DNA of 24,472 bases, from positions 1 to 24,472 of the forward strand of contig QXVZ01022929.1 in assembly GCA_008931825.1 (NCBI GenBank), read 5' to 3'. Made by a program: the position numbers and the translations under genes. This stretch comes from Phallusia fumigata (taxonomy: Eukaryota; Chordata; Ascidiacea; Phlebobranchia; Ascidiidae). Below the pieces are notes generated by a model. The model searched no databases and was not told where the DNA came from. It worked only from the letters and a program-made list of their open reading frames with translations. Positions 10,491-20,587 of this stretch are shown piece after piece (position 1 is the first letter of the stretch; the number at the start of each line of letters is the position of its first letter).

Positions 10491-10949
10491 TCGCATTACT
10501 GGTATAACAACACAGTGTTATTAATATGGCTTTGTTAGTCCCACATGACCAAACGTATTGTAATTTGACTGTTCCAATTCCACAAGCCGAATGGTTTGAA
10601 CAAACTGGAAACAGAGGTTGGATAGTTCAGTTCAATAGCCCCCACGTGTGACATGTGAACATATTCCCAAGCGACCGAGTAAAAACGAACAGGAAGAAAC
10701 AATGCGGCCTTTGAGATCGGTAGGTGGCGCTGCTGAAACGTATTTATTTGATTTTCTTGTCGACCGAGAGTTTTATTTGGAGTACAACGCTGGATGTGAT
10801 TTTCTCTACAGACAAACTCGATGTCCTCTACCGAGGGCGTGTAACCCTATCGCTTTTTGTATTTCATTGTTAGGCTACAACAAAGGACTGGAAAGATCTT
10901 GGAAGAAAAATACACTTTGATACCATGGTGGAATAATTCTGGGTTAATG

Positions 10950-11260
10950 CTGCCAGAAGAACCCCATGCTTCATGCTGCGTAAATTAGCCTTGTACATGT
11001 ACATTGCAATAGCTGTTAAATGTGCTCACAATTAAGATGCTAATGACACCGTTAGAGCAAAACAGAAATCCACTAGTTCACAGCACAAAACTCCGATGGA
11101 AATACGTGCCACTCTGCACACCCGGCGTTGCGTGTGACGCAAGAGCGCATCATGCCAGGGTGGAAGCGGTAATTTTTGTGTGTCGGCGACCGACGCTACA
11201 ATGCAACCAGTTTACTTTAACATTCGCTCGTTGAGATTCGGGCAGTGCAATGTTTGTTGG
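10950..11260. repeat. Interspersed repeat family R, copy 2
   Basis: This shares the motif order described at 4640-4990 and is nearly identical to 17000-17330 because both lie in the segmental duplication. Typical words are GTGTGTCGGCGACCGACGC and ATGCTGCGTAAATTAGCCTT. An open frame of 70 codons crosses it but is not kept in the more distant copies. Confidence 0.6.
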
Positions 11261-12756
11261 GATTTTACTTTAAAACATAGCTCTCGAGCGGTGAGTTCAG
11301 TTGAAAAATAAAAATAAACTTTTATTTGTTGTCATATCAAAATTGCACACGAATTTCGCAAAAGGTTGGAAAGCAACAAAATGTCACATTATGATTATTC
11401 CACGAAGTACGTTCATTTGCACGTACATAATTTTGGTGAGCTAAATGGTATTTTTGTTAATGTTTCGGCAATATTGATGTAATCGTATTTACGCTATGAT
11501 GCAATATAGCACATATGTACTATTTGAAACAATAGTAAGTGTGTATCCGCATTGGTATTTCTTAGCAAAAGTGCTGTATCTTAACACGCGTAACTTATGA
11601 ATGCTTTTCATCTCACTTCGTCAGGGTGCGCCCTTTGTATTTAATTATTAACTGAAAATCTACCTGGTATCGGTGGCGAACAACGAATCATGTATGACGT
11701 TAATTAAGTATTTGTGGTGTGCTCTTCCCCTTCATATAGGTGGGGTGATTGCCTACCGCAGGTACAAGCCAGATAGCGTCGCTCGGGGTTCGACCGTGTT
11801 GTGGGGAAGAGTTGTCTGAGCGGTTTCGCACAGTTCTGTTTCTAGCTCTTCTGCGATGGGTTTGGTCCGCCGTTTTCTCATTTGTGAAAACTTAACGTGA
11901 AGTTGGAGGCATTTGATATCGTTACAAAATCCTATGGACGCTGAAAGTTTGCAACATCATGCAGGCCACTCGTCAACAATAGCTTTATTCTGCGTAACAA
12001 AGTACTTCGTGCCCTGAAAAAAGAATAAGGAATGCACATTAAAATAAAGAATAACATATAAGCTAAAATACACGGCAAATCACACAAAAACTCCTTCTTC
12101 GATTTTGGCAAACAGGGCTATTTTTCAGCTTTACGAAACGCTGTTTTGCTGAAGTTAAACAAGTGACACGCTTGCACTACCGCCCAGCTTTCTGCATTGC
12201 TGTCAGGCGTATTTGGGAATGGCGGAGATGTATTATGGTTGAGTTCTTACCGAAAGGGTGTTCTGAATGATGATAATCTTCTGTTGGACAACATTGAATG
12301 GTTTACTTGGAAAGATGACTACTTTTAACAACATTGTGGAATGGGAATATTAATTGTTTTTGGTTATCTGTGTTGGACACCAGGAAAGTCAATTTATCTG
12401 AGTTTTCTGTTACACTTTTATTAATTCCAAACCAGAAGATCAGAAAAAGCGAACTGTTATAAAATCCGAGCTGAATACTAAAGTTACGATCTGACATAAG
12501 TCTAGTGTTGTCCAAATTGTTGCGCACGGTGATGTTTTGGAAAAAAAACGAAACATGAGAACAGAAGCTTTTGATGTGATGACCTCTAACAGGGGACGCA
12601 GCTTTAAACAATTGGGACATAAATAGCATTCCGACATTTGATTCTTACCGTGGCATCGCAGGATGGCTGGTGTACTGAAAGAGGACAAACATGAAATACG
12701 ATACAGGTTTTTTGTTGAGCAATCAAAAACGAAAGAGGCTCTGGATTATGACGTTG

Positions 12757-12768
12757 ATTATAAAATAA
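12757..12768 (+). promoter_or_regulatory. Possible TATA box of the unit B small gene
   Basis: ATTATAAAATAA lies about 75-85 bp upstream of the ATG at 12842. The duplicated copy has TTTATAAGAA at the equivalent place (18881-18890) before the ATG at 18954. Position and composition fit a core promoter, but the region is AT-rich and chance is possible. Confidence 0.35.
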
Positions 12769-12841
12769 CTGTGGAAATTCGTTGCGACAGTGTTAGTTTG
12801 TGGTGCTCGTGTGACAAGTTTTTGGTGCTCGTGTGGTCATA

Positions 12842-13129
12842 ATGCCTGTTTTTTCACGTTTAACGCTTCTGAACCAAATAACCGAAGACTACAAACTAAA
12901 TGAGAACAAAAATGACTTAGGCAGGGCAACACAATCTCTTGTTGAAGACCTGGAAAAAGCATTGAAGTTTAAAGACACCGAATACCTTGGAAATGTATAT
13001 CGAGAGAGTCAACTTCAGCGACAAAAAATAACTAAAGATGCGTGGGAGATTTTCAAAGGAAAAATGGCAGAAAATGAAACGACCCGCAAAGCTTTCGAGG
13101 CCATTGCGCAAACGTGTCTTGTAATTTGA
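12842..13129 (+). CDS. Unit B small gene, 95-aa helix-rich protein of unknown function
   Basis: This is the full-length homologue of the unit A small protein. I chose the ATG at 12842 over the in-frame ATG three codons upstream because MPVF aligns with the start in copy A and with MPVY in the truncated copy at 18954. The 95 residues are charged and mostly helical in character, with no signal peptide or membrane segment. The best conserved parts are ITEDYKL, ATQSLVEDLEKAL, DTEYLGNVY and ESQLQRQKITKDA. The end (TCLVI then stop) aligns with SCFVK then stop in copy A. The gene lies 393 bp upstream of its channel-like neighbour. Function is unknown. The constant pairing suggests a link to the channel protein, which is inference. 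Confidence 0.7.
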   Translation: MPVFSRLTLLNQITEDYKLNENKNDLGRATQSLVEDLEKALKFKDTEYLGNVYRESQLQRQKITKDAWEIFKGKMAENETTRKAFEAIAQTCLVI

Positions 13130-13522
13130 GTATAGTGTAGCATTATTATCTTAAAATTATGACCTTGTTTTAACTTCAACTATTTGTTACATGCGCTAGT
13201 CAACCTACAAGGTTAATATGCCAATTGGTTGTCTGTATCACATGTCAACAGATGCGAATCAAGCACTGAACACTGTGTTTACATCTTTTGTGCGTCGTTT
13301 TTTTTATTGCACTGTTTATAACCTACAGCGAGCTGTTATAAACGCTATACAAACCACATTCGCAGAGTTTGTACGTTTACACATACCTTCTCTGTGTTTT
13401 TGTATGTATATATGCATGTATATATTTTTTGTGTGGATATATGATATATCGCGTAGATTTTGACAATTAGTTTTTGTGCTTTTTTAGAGATCTGTGTTTT
13501 TGTGCTTTTTTAGAGACAAAAT
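13130..13522. other. Interval between the two genes of unit B
   Basis: A low-complexity TA/TG run (about 13402-13448) and a perfect duplicated acceptor-like block lie here. An 81-codon frame at 13218-13463 runs into the TA/TG run, has no counterpart in unit A and is not supported as a gene. Confidence 0.4.
13471..13516 (+). repeat. Tandemly duplicated splice-acceptor-like block
   Basis: A 20-base pyrimidine-rich block, TTTTTGTGCTTTTTTAGAGA, occurs at 13471-13490 and again at 13497-13516 (period 26). Each copy ends in a TTTTTTAG acceptor-like sequence, and the second stops 6 bases before the channel ATG at 13523. This suggests two alternative 3' splice sites for a 5' UTR intron or for trans-splicing. 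Confidence 0.6.
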
Positions 13523-14770
13523 ATGGCAGGTGTAGAAGGACCATTGCTGAAACTTTATGATATTATCTTTGGGACCATAGTTCCCTGGTGGGAAACTCTG
13601 CTGATGTTGGCCATATTTATTCTGCTGCTGATTGGGCAAACGACCGACAACTACATTCCGGGATCCGAAGATAAGCTTATTTCGTGCTGTAAACTAAACT
13701 CAGGTATAGTAAGTTTTAAACAAATTACAGGCAAACAAGTTAATTGTAACCTTACATCGTATTTAAGATTCCACCAATGCACCCATCAACGGAAATTACT
13801 CCTTCAACTTTACAAACCTGTCGTGCTGTTCCGGCATCTGCATTAAACAAGGTTGGTTTGCAATTTTTTGTAAAGTATTTTAGTTTATGTACTTTAGTGA
13901 AATCATCCTGTAATTTCTTTATTTTCTCCTTCTAGACTTGACTTTTTTTACCAAGCAGTCGTCGTCCAGTAACTGCGAAAAAGGAGACCTCGGTGTGTAT
14001 GCAATATAGCTTTAAAAGTGTGTTTACGGTAAAATTATAACTTTTATTGCATCTAAAAAAATTAGATCTTAAATAACGATTAGATGTTGTTTGCAGACCA
14101 TCATGCCCTTGTTACCTGCGTTAAACAACTTTCCTGGATGGAACGAAACTTCGGATATTTTCTCACTATTATGGCTTCTTTGTTTGGTTTTATCGTTCTC
14201 ATCTGGAGACTGCATCCGGAGGCAAGGTTGGTTTTGAACGAATGGAACTTTATATTTGAAAACATATACAACATTTCGCCTGAAGAGATTCAAGATTTCA
14301 ACCTCAAAAAGTTCAACCCCCAAAGAAAACGAAAAATTGATGACAAGTATAAATTATTGAAAAAAATAAATGAAATTGTGGTGAATTGCAGTAAAGACAA
14401 AAGTTGGATCGTCAGAGGACTAACTTCATACGAGATTAAAATTGGATGCACATTTTTTATATCTTTTGTGCTTTGGGTATGTTGGTATCTGTATGTAAAA
14501 TCTGATTATCAGTGCAGTATAAAACGGTATCGACCGGGGATCTACAATTGCATTCTCAAACCTTATGAAACCTACTGGACAAGCCTAATCACGTGTTTTG
14601 TTGTTTTTGTCTGCGGTATTATAGTAATGCTTAGAGCTGGGTGGCGTCTAAAAAGCAAACAGTTTGGGTCCTTGGAGTATATGGTAGAAATGCAGTCTAG
14701 ACAGAGGCAAATGTCCACGCATGAAGAACGGACGACAGGTGAATTTAGGGGTCTCCATCCAAACAACTGA
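13523..14770 (+). CDS. Unit B LRRC8-like four-pass channel protein without LRRs
   Basis: Four exons, 13523-13703, 13768-13851, 13936-13992 and 14097-14770, all join in phase 1 at GT-AG introns of 64, 84 and 104 bp and give 331 aa. PWWE is at 21-24, TM1 at about 24-41, and a DKLISCC end at 50-56, mirroring PWWD/TM1/DKMIC of LRRC8. EL1 has cysteines 55, 56, 80, 81, 85, 102 and 115 and three N-glycosylation sequons (N70, N74, N77); LRRC8A is also glycosylated in EL1. TM2 is about 126-145, followed by WRLHPEARL. The cytosolic loop is basic. TM3 is about 221-241, EL2 cysteines are 247 and 259, and TM4 is about 267-286. KQFGSLEYM after TM4 parallels KKYSFESI of LRRC8. The protein then ends within about 35 residues, where an LRRC8 would have its linker and LRRs. 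Pannexin-like ancestry is clear in topology. Ion-channel function is inferred. Confidence 0.82.
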
Positions 14771-16720
14771 AGTTAATACAAAATATTTATGTTGGTCGTA
14801 TCAAATTCTTACAAATATGTTGTTTAGCCTTGCTTGTTTAAATAATTTATTTCAAGTTGCTCTCAAATTTGTTTTTGTTGTATAACTGCTTGCCAATTAA
14901 GCATATAGTGCTACGATTTTTTAAACCTCGCAAACTTCACATTTCTTTGTCATCAAATGACTGGAATTAAAATTGCTGATTTATGATGTTCGGTCGAAGT
15001 CTAAACAATCAAAATACGCTAAACTGTTGTGCTTTAGGAATTCCGAAAAATAAACCAAACAAAACTCGAAAATTGGTAGTTTGAATCGGGATATTTAGTT
15101 TTTGGGCATCTATCATGTTACAAGTCTGAAAAGGTTAGAAGAAAACATCTCGAAAACAACACCTGATGGTTGTCATGTGTAACTTAAGCCGCGCCTGGCA
15201 AAACCATTTTAACAAAAGCAGCGTCATTACAAGCGAAGACCAGCAGAGCAGTGCCGCTTTTGTTACAACATAGTGTGAAAGTTCATTAAAATTAACCCTA
15301 ACCAATGCAACGCTAACAATCAGAAAATACATGCAATATTAGTCATCATACATATCACTTTTGTGTAGTCACCTGCCTAAAACAAAACTGTAGTGCTATT
15401 GCTTCTATGCTTTTTATTGTTTCTATTGTCGAAGTATATGAATCATGTGGATTTACAACACAGGCCTTGATACGGCGTGTGTTTACGTCAGTCAGAACAC
15501 CACTAAAACAACGCCCACCACCACGCCCTTTTCACGTCTCGACCCCGTCACTAAAACACATTGTCGTCAATATTTCCTCTGATTTTGTTCGTCCTGCGCA
15601 ACAAAACCAAGTGATGTGAATTCATTTGGTTGTTGGTTGAGCAGCGCCACCGCATAACCAGAGTGAATATGTACACAAAGGACTAAATCAGGAAGATAAT
15701 CAACAGACTTATACTCGGCTTTAAAATAAAAAATGTCATTTCTTTCAGTTTCGGCCTTTTGTGGCCTTGGATACTCGAAGCAACGGCTTTTGAAAACCAG
15801 ACATAAATAAAATACAAATTATGGAACTGAAAATATTAATTTAACTTTTGAGTCCAAAAAAATCGCAACTGTGTACAAAGCGACATTTTAAAGGTTATTG
15901 TAAACCAAAACAAAATCAATTTGCGTTTTTATTTGAAAAACTTTCAGAAAACCAAAAAATAAAGGTTTATGGACAAAAATGCGACAGTACACGAAAAGTA
16001 GACCAAGTCGTCTTTTAAAGCTTTCTTTACAAACCAATAAATGCAAAGAATGTGTCGCAATACATCAACCCACAATATACTCTTCAACATATAAATTTTT
16101 TGTGTGGCACCAATCACAAAAGCGGTGTCGTGCACCAGACATCGACTTGAGGTGTTTCCCCCGTGGAACTTTCCCTTTTACTCTGGCTGAGGTGTTCTGG
16201 CATCTTTAAATTAGAGCTTCGGTGTTGCCAAACTGATCAATGTGTTATGCACCTGTATGAGTTTTTGTGGTTCATCAAGTTACATTTTACTTTTGCCTGT
16301 GTTGTGCCATGTGTATTTGTTCTAAGGCGGTTTTTTTCTCTGATTAAATCTTGTTCTAAACTTCTGTAACAAGATCCCAGACCTCAGACAACAGAAACTG
16401 TTTTTAATCTCGAGTCACTTTAGGTAACTGCTAAACAATGTGTGGTGTCTTTTCTGCTAATTGTCAAAGTATGAAAATTAGCACATAAATATTTGGGCCC
16501 TCAAAGGATGATGAAATAACGAAGAAGTTTGACAAAAATCCCTGCATTTGGTACTTTTGACTTTTGTGGATAGCCAATTGAAGAGTTCCAGGCCTTAACA
16601 TAATAAGGAAGCTTTGGTTTTGGGTGTTACAGTCAAAATAGATGTGTAACATATAACACATATATATATGTCCTTATGGTTACATTGCTTTCTTAGGTAA
16701 AATAATATTTTAATTCTTAA
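14771..16720. other. Interval after unit B with no gene seen
   Basis: A repeated 3' flank (14941-15020, matching 9709-9790) and an AATAAA at 15049-15054 could mark the end of the unit B transcript. Around 16120-16205 a short stretch resembles the repeat at 20010-20075 and 22745-22810 (shared GACTTGAGGTGTTTCCCC). Short frames at 15407-15619 and 15979-16209 show no family signature. I see nothing else. Confidence 0.4.
14941..15020. repeat. Duplicated 3' flank of the channel gene, copy 2
   Basis: This matches 9709-9790 closely over the ATCAAATGACTGGAATTAAA core and then through GGTCGAA and CGCTAAA-CT words. It starts about 170 bp after the stop codon of the unit B channel gene and so belongs to that unit's 3' region. 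Confidence 0.6.
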
Positions 16721-16722
16721 GG

Positions 16723-16780
16723 CAGTGGTTCCCAACCTTTTTTGTGGTCTTTCACCACTTGGAGGTAACGCATTGAGGCC
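16723..16780. repeat. hAT-like element end
   Basis: CAGTGGTTCCCAACC at 16723 has the CAGTGGTTC start typical of many non-autonomous hAT elements. The following TTTGTGGTC...CACTTGGAGGTAACGCA also occurs at about 20346-20390. A matching right end was not located. Confidence 0.5.
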
Positions 16781-16805
16781 GTGTATAATTGAAGACTATT
16801 TCGCA

Positions 16806-19081
16806 ATACTGGCATTATGACACAGTGTAATTAATACGGCTTTGTTCGTCTCACGTGACCCAACGTTTCGTAGTTTGACTGTTCCAATTGATGTTCTCTA
16901 CCGGGGGCGTGTGACCCTATCCCTTTTTGTATTTCACTATCGCAACCAATTACTGAAAACAACTTCGAAGAGAAATACACTTTGATACCATAGTGGAATA
17001 ATTCTGGGTTATTGCTGCCAGAAGAACCCCATACTTCATGCTGCGTAAATTAGCCTTGTACAATAGCTGTTAAATGTGCACACAATTGCGATGCTAATGA
17101 CACCGTTAGAGCAAAATAGAAACCCACCAGTTTATAGCACAAAATTTCGATGGAAATACGTGGCACTCAATAAGCGCGTCGCCACTCTGCACACCCGGCG
17201 TTACGTATGTGATGTAAGAGCGCATCATGCCATGATGGGAATGGGAATTTTTATGTGTCGGCGACCGACGCCACAATGCAACCAGTTTACTTTAACATTC
17301 GCTCGTTGAGATTCGGGCAGTGCAATGTTTGTTGGGATTTTACTTTGAAACATAGCTCTCGAGCGGTGAGTTCAGTTAAAAATAAAATTACATTTTCATT
17401 TGTTGTCATATCAAAATTGCTCACGAATTTCGCAAAAGGTTGGAAAGCAACAAAATGTCACATGATGATTATTCCCCGAAGTACGTTAATTTGCACGTAC
17501 ATAATTTTGGTGAGCCAAATGGTATTTTTGTTAATATTTCGGCAATTTTGATGTAATCGTATTCATGCACGCTGTATAGTATACGTACAATTTGAAACAA
17601 CAATATGTAGCCTATGTATCCGAATTGGTATTTCTTGTCAAACTTTTGACAAGTGGTATATTTTGACACGTGATCAGGGCGTTACGCGTGAGTGCCTTTC
17701 ATCTCACTTCGTCAGGGTGACTCCTTTGTATCTAATTATTGACTGAAAATCTACCAGGTATCGGTGGCGAGCAACGCGCAACGAATCTCGCCAGATAGTG
17801 TCGCTCGGGGTCGGGGTTCGACCATATAGCGGCGAAGGGCTGTCTGAGCGGTTTTGGACAGGCATGTTTCTTGCCCTTCCCCGGTTTAGTTTCTGTCCGG
17901 CGTCTTATCGGTGAAGCAAACTTAACATGAAGTTAAGGGCCGGTCGAAGTTTGACATTATTACAAACTCCTAGCTTCGCTGAAAGTGAACAACATCATGC
18001 AGGCCACACGTCAACAATACCTGCATTTTGTACATCGTGCCCTCGAGGAAGAATAAGAAATGTACATTAAAATAAAAAATAACATATCAGCTGACATACA
18101 CGGCAAATCACACAAAAGCTCATTTTGGCGAACAGGCCTATTTTTCAGCTTTACGAAACGCTGTTTTGCTCAAGTTGAACAAGTGACACGCTTGCACTAC
18201 CGCCCAGCTTTCTGCATTGCTGTCAGGCGTATTTGGGAACGGCGGAGATGCATTATGGTTGAGTTCTTACCGAAAGGGTATCTTGAATGATAATAACCTT
18301 TTGTTTGACAACAGTGAATGGTTTATTTGGAAAGATGACCACTTTTGTTACAACTTTGAGGAACTTTACCTGTTTTTAGTTACCTGTGTTGGACACCAGA
18401 AAAGTCAATTTATCCGAATTCTGCTAAACCTGTATTAAATCCAAACCAAAATAAGACAAAAGCGAACTGTTACTAAATCCAAGCTGAGGACTAAAGTTAC
18501 AAACGTCTTGTTTTGTTGTCGTCCAAATGTATTGTTAGATTTTGCGCACTGTGATGAAATCATTGTTTTGAAAAGAAACGAAACATGAGAACGGTACGCC
18601 GTCTGCAGGATTACATTACTTCGGTGATGTGATCGCTAACACGGGGTGTTGTCTCACACGATTGTCATTAGGACATACCTTTAAACGCGATCCGACGTTA
18701 ATATTGTTGCAACTTTTTTATTATGCCGCTTTGCCGCTATTACAAATAAGTCAATGTTGACATAAAAAACTCCGGTGAGCTGAAACGACAGCAAACCAGT
18801 TTTTTTGCGCAATCACGTGATGTATCAAATCAGGAATTTACCAAAATGACAACGATAAAGGCTCTGGATTAATACGCAGCTTTATAAGAACGATGAAAAT
18901 TCGTCGGAACACTGTTCAAAGTAGGAACAAGTTGTCGAGCTTGTGTCGTCATAATGCCTGTCTACACAAGTTTAACCCTTCCTAATAAAATAACGGAAGA
19001 TTACAAACTAAAAGAGAACGGAAATGATTTATGCAGGGCAACACAGTCCCTTGTTGAAGACCTGGAAAAAGCCTTGAAAGG
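16806..19081. repeat. Segmental duplication, copy 2
   Basis: This is a direct copy of 10490-12970, shorter because about 240 bp present in copy 1 (10580-10818) is missing here. The right breakpoint lies inside the small ORF. After GAAAAAGCCTTGAAAG at 19066-19081 the sequence no longer resembles copy 1. The channel gene of unit B was not included in this copy or was lost. Confidence 0.8.
17000..17330. repeat. Interspersed repeat family R, copy 3
   Basis: This is the near-identical partner of 10950-11260 within the segmental duplication. It carries a small insertion around 17160-17185 (TGGCACTCAATAAGCGCGTC) that copy 2 lacks. Confidence 0.6.
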
Positions 19082-19085
19082 TTAA
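18954..19085 (+). pseudogene. Truncated fourth copy of the small gene
   Basis: The ATG opens a clean frame of 43 codons (MPVYTSLTLPNKITEDYKL..., ending LEKALKG) that is very close to residues 1-42 of the unit B small protein. Similarity then stops abruptly and TAA follows at 19083-19085. The DTEYLG and QRQKITKDA blocks are missing. The break coincides with the end of the segmental duplication, so this is a copy cut at the breakpoint. The start region and possible TATA box are intact, so a short peptide could still be made. An AAAG|GTTAAC junction resembles a weak donor site, but no acceptor partner was identified. Confidence 0.7.
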
Positions 19086-19490
19086 CAGATTATGGACGGG
19101 CAAATTCAGGCCATCTATTGAATTTTGTAACTTCAAAAAGTAAAAAGAAACACATTTTGACACGGCAGTTGATCAGAACAGACGATCTACTACTAATTTC
19201 CCTAGAAATTGTGAGTTTGGACATTAAAGTACGATGTTTAAGGTAGCCAAGAGACAGTTAACTAAAAGCGTCGCGAGTTCGAAATTGCCGCGCGTTGCGC
19301 TGTGACGTCACAGCGTGTCGTGCTTTGGAAGCGATGTTTCGTCGCCCCGTGCTCGACGTTACTTTGCTGCTGATCAAAAGAGGTGAGTTAAGTTTGCAAC
19401 TGGCTAGTTTTTCTTTGCATAACATTGTTGTTACAAATTTCACAGGTCTGTTTTTTGATGATTAAAGCTTTGGCACAAATAAAGTTGTCA
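19086..19490. other. Short interval, GC-richer block, no gene
   Basis: The block 19258-19400 is richer in CpG than its surroundings. It loosely resembles part of family R (GCGTTGCG-TGTGACG, then GCGATGTTT, a GTGCTCGACG word and a CTTTGCTGCTG end). It could be a very old copy, but the match is too weak to call firmly. No gene is supported. Confidence 0.3.
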
Positions 19491-19933
19491 TGTTGCATCT
19501 CTACAATGCACGTCAAATTGTGCATACTTTTTGTGAGTTGAACTGTATACTTAACTTCTGCAATACAATTAAGATAAAATTAGGCAAATGCAATTAGAAT
19601 AAACGTTGTTTAGCTATAATTTCATGTTATCCAAATTGGTTTACTTGTTTTTTGCTTCACACAACCAAGTGACAGGAAAACCTGACCTTAGTGTTGTTTT
19701 TTTAGCTCTGGTTTTGTTTCTGGGTAAATAACAACGTTAGACAAAAATCGCTGAAATTGTTTTCATACGTTTGTTGTTTCTCAAATCGTGTTGTTTCTCA
19801 AATAAGTAAAACGAAAACAATAACACAAAGAGGAACGGACAAATTTTTGAAACCGTGTGTTAACTGTAGATCACATTATCTCACAGTGCTTAATATAATA
19901 TTAAAAATACATTTCAGACTAAAGTTGTTCAGA

Positions 19934-19975
19934 ATGTCTGACGCAAAAAAATACAGCCAACACGTTCAGTCGTGA
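19934..19975 (+). pseudogene. Broken copy of the MSDAKK exon
   Basis: The frame starts MSDAKKYSQHVQS and meets TGA at the position where the copy at 21368 has glycine (TCGGGA versus TCGTGA). It is preceded by CATTTCAG, as in the other copies. This is a dead copy carried in the duplicated block. Confidence 0.55.
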
Positions 19976-20092
19976 AAGCGTTCAGATTCTTTAGTGTGGA
20001 ATCAACTACCAAAGCAGTGTCGCAAAACAGACGTTGACTTGAGGTGTTTCCCCACGGTGCTTCCCCGGCTATTCCGGCCTTTTGAATTAGAT

Positions 20093-20160
20093 CAGTGGTT
20101 CTTAATGTTTTTGCCTTGCCGGCCCTATTTTAATACCTTTAGAACAGTCCCGGACCCCCG
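20093..20160. repeat. hAT-like element end
   Basis: CAGTGGTTCTTAATGTTTTTGCC starts a region that is repeated at about 22827 (CAGTGGTTTCCAAAC...). Both have the same left flank, GAATTAGAT, so the two arose by duplication of a larger block, not by independent insertion. An inverted CAGTGATTCTCAAAGTGTGG end lies at 22252-22271 (see 22241-22271). Confidence 0.45.
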
Positions 20161-20345
20161 CCACGTTTTTTGTATTTTTGTCAAAATGTTAAGTATTCTC
20201 GCCGAAACAACACATTAACTATAAACTGCAAATCAGTATCTGTGTTGAGCACAAAGCACGTATCCAAAGTTGAAATGAGCTTATTTAAAGTTAAAACAAC
20301 ACCAAAAAAATACATTGCTTCCAAAGCAAAATATAATTTTAATGT

Positions 20346-20540
20346 TCCAACCTGTTTGTGGTCGCAAACCACTTGGAGGTAACGCACTGTCGCCGCGAAC
20401 CACACAGTTTCAGAGAAAGTAATTTGATCAGATAACGTTTTTTGTTTTCCGAATCGAATAATGTAAATGCAACGAAGAACGCAGTTCAATTTAATGCGCT
20501 AGAGGTGCTCGCGTGCCACCGGTTGGGAAACAATGGATTA
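20346..20540. repeat. Short hAT-like remnant
   Basis: The left part, CCAACC...TGTGGTC...ACCACTTGGAGGTAACGCA, matches 16735-16775. The right part, read on the minus strand from about 20540, gives TTTCCCAACCGGTGGCACGC, the usual form of an hAT-like terminal sequence. It spans about 190 bp, lacks a transposase and has no clear target duplication. Confidence 0.4.
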
Positions 20541-20587
20541 GGCCAACTGCTAACAACGTTGTGTTTGAGAGGCAACTTTTGTCTACC

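Larger units (their letters stand above)
10490..12970. repeat. Segmental duplication, copy 1 (running into unit B small gene)
   Basis: This block aligns with 16806-19081 in the same orientation. The offset is 6313 bp at the left end and 6112 bp at the right end because of indels. One indel of about 240 bp at 10580-10818 is absent from copy 2. Long near-identical stretches include the ATTCGGGCAGTGCAATGTTT region (near 11236) and the CGCTTGCACTACCGCCCAGC region (near 12170). The block contains family R repeat sequence at its left and the 5' part of the small gene at its right. Stops and frame differences between copies indicate that the middle is non-coding. Confidence 0.8.
19494..20250. repeat. 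Duplicated block, copy 1
   Basis: This aligns with 22290-22990 in the same orientation. Shared landmarks are the ATGCACGTCAAAT word, GTTATCCAAATTGGTTTACT, CTGACGCAAAAAAATA/TT, GACTTGAGGTGTTTCCCCAC and GTTAAGTATTCTCGCCGAAA. Insertions and deletions separate the copies, and stops interrupt frames in both. Confidence 0.75.

Noticed and set aside
10918-11010. Sequence with CCATGGTGGAA, CTTCATGCTGC and GCAATAGCTGTT, resembling the TM1 exon of unit A
   Set aside because: The words are in the wrong order and frame, with stops between. The same words occur in family R repeat copies, for example ATGCTGCGTAA at 22070. I treat the similarity as chance.
12040-12300. Short frames conserved between the two segmental duplicates (12.0-12.3 and 18.06-18.44 kb)
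   Set aside because: Frames differ by indels and stops between the two copies, so DNA similarity reflects duplication, not coding constraint.
13218-13463. 81-codon frame between the two genes of unit B
   Set aside because: It ends in a low-complexity TA/TG run and has no counterpart in unit A.
6852-14770. Innexin/pannexin or CALHM identity for the channel proteins
   Set aside because: The topology is shared, but the PWW-E motif, the D-x-L-x-C end of TM1 and the post-TM4 basic segment fit LRRC8 better. A distant pannexin relationship remains possible.
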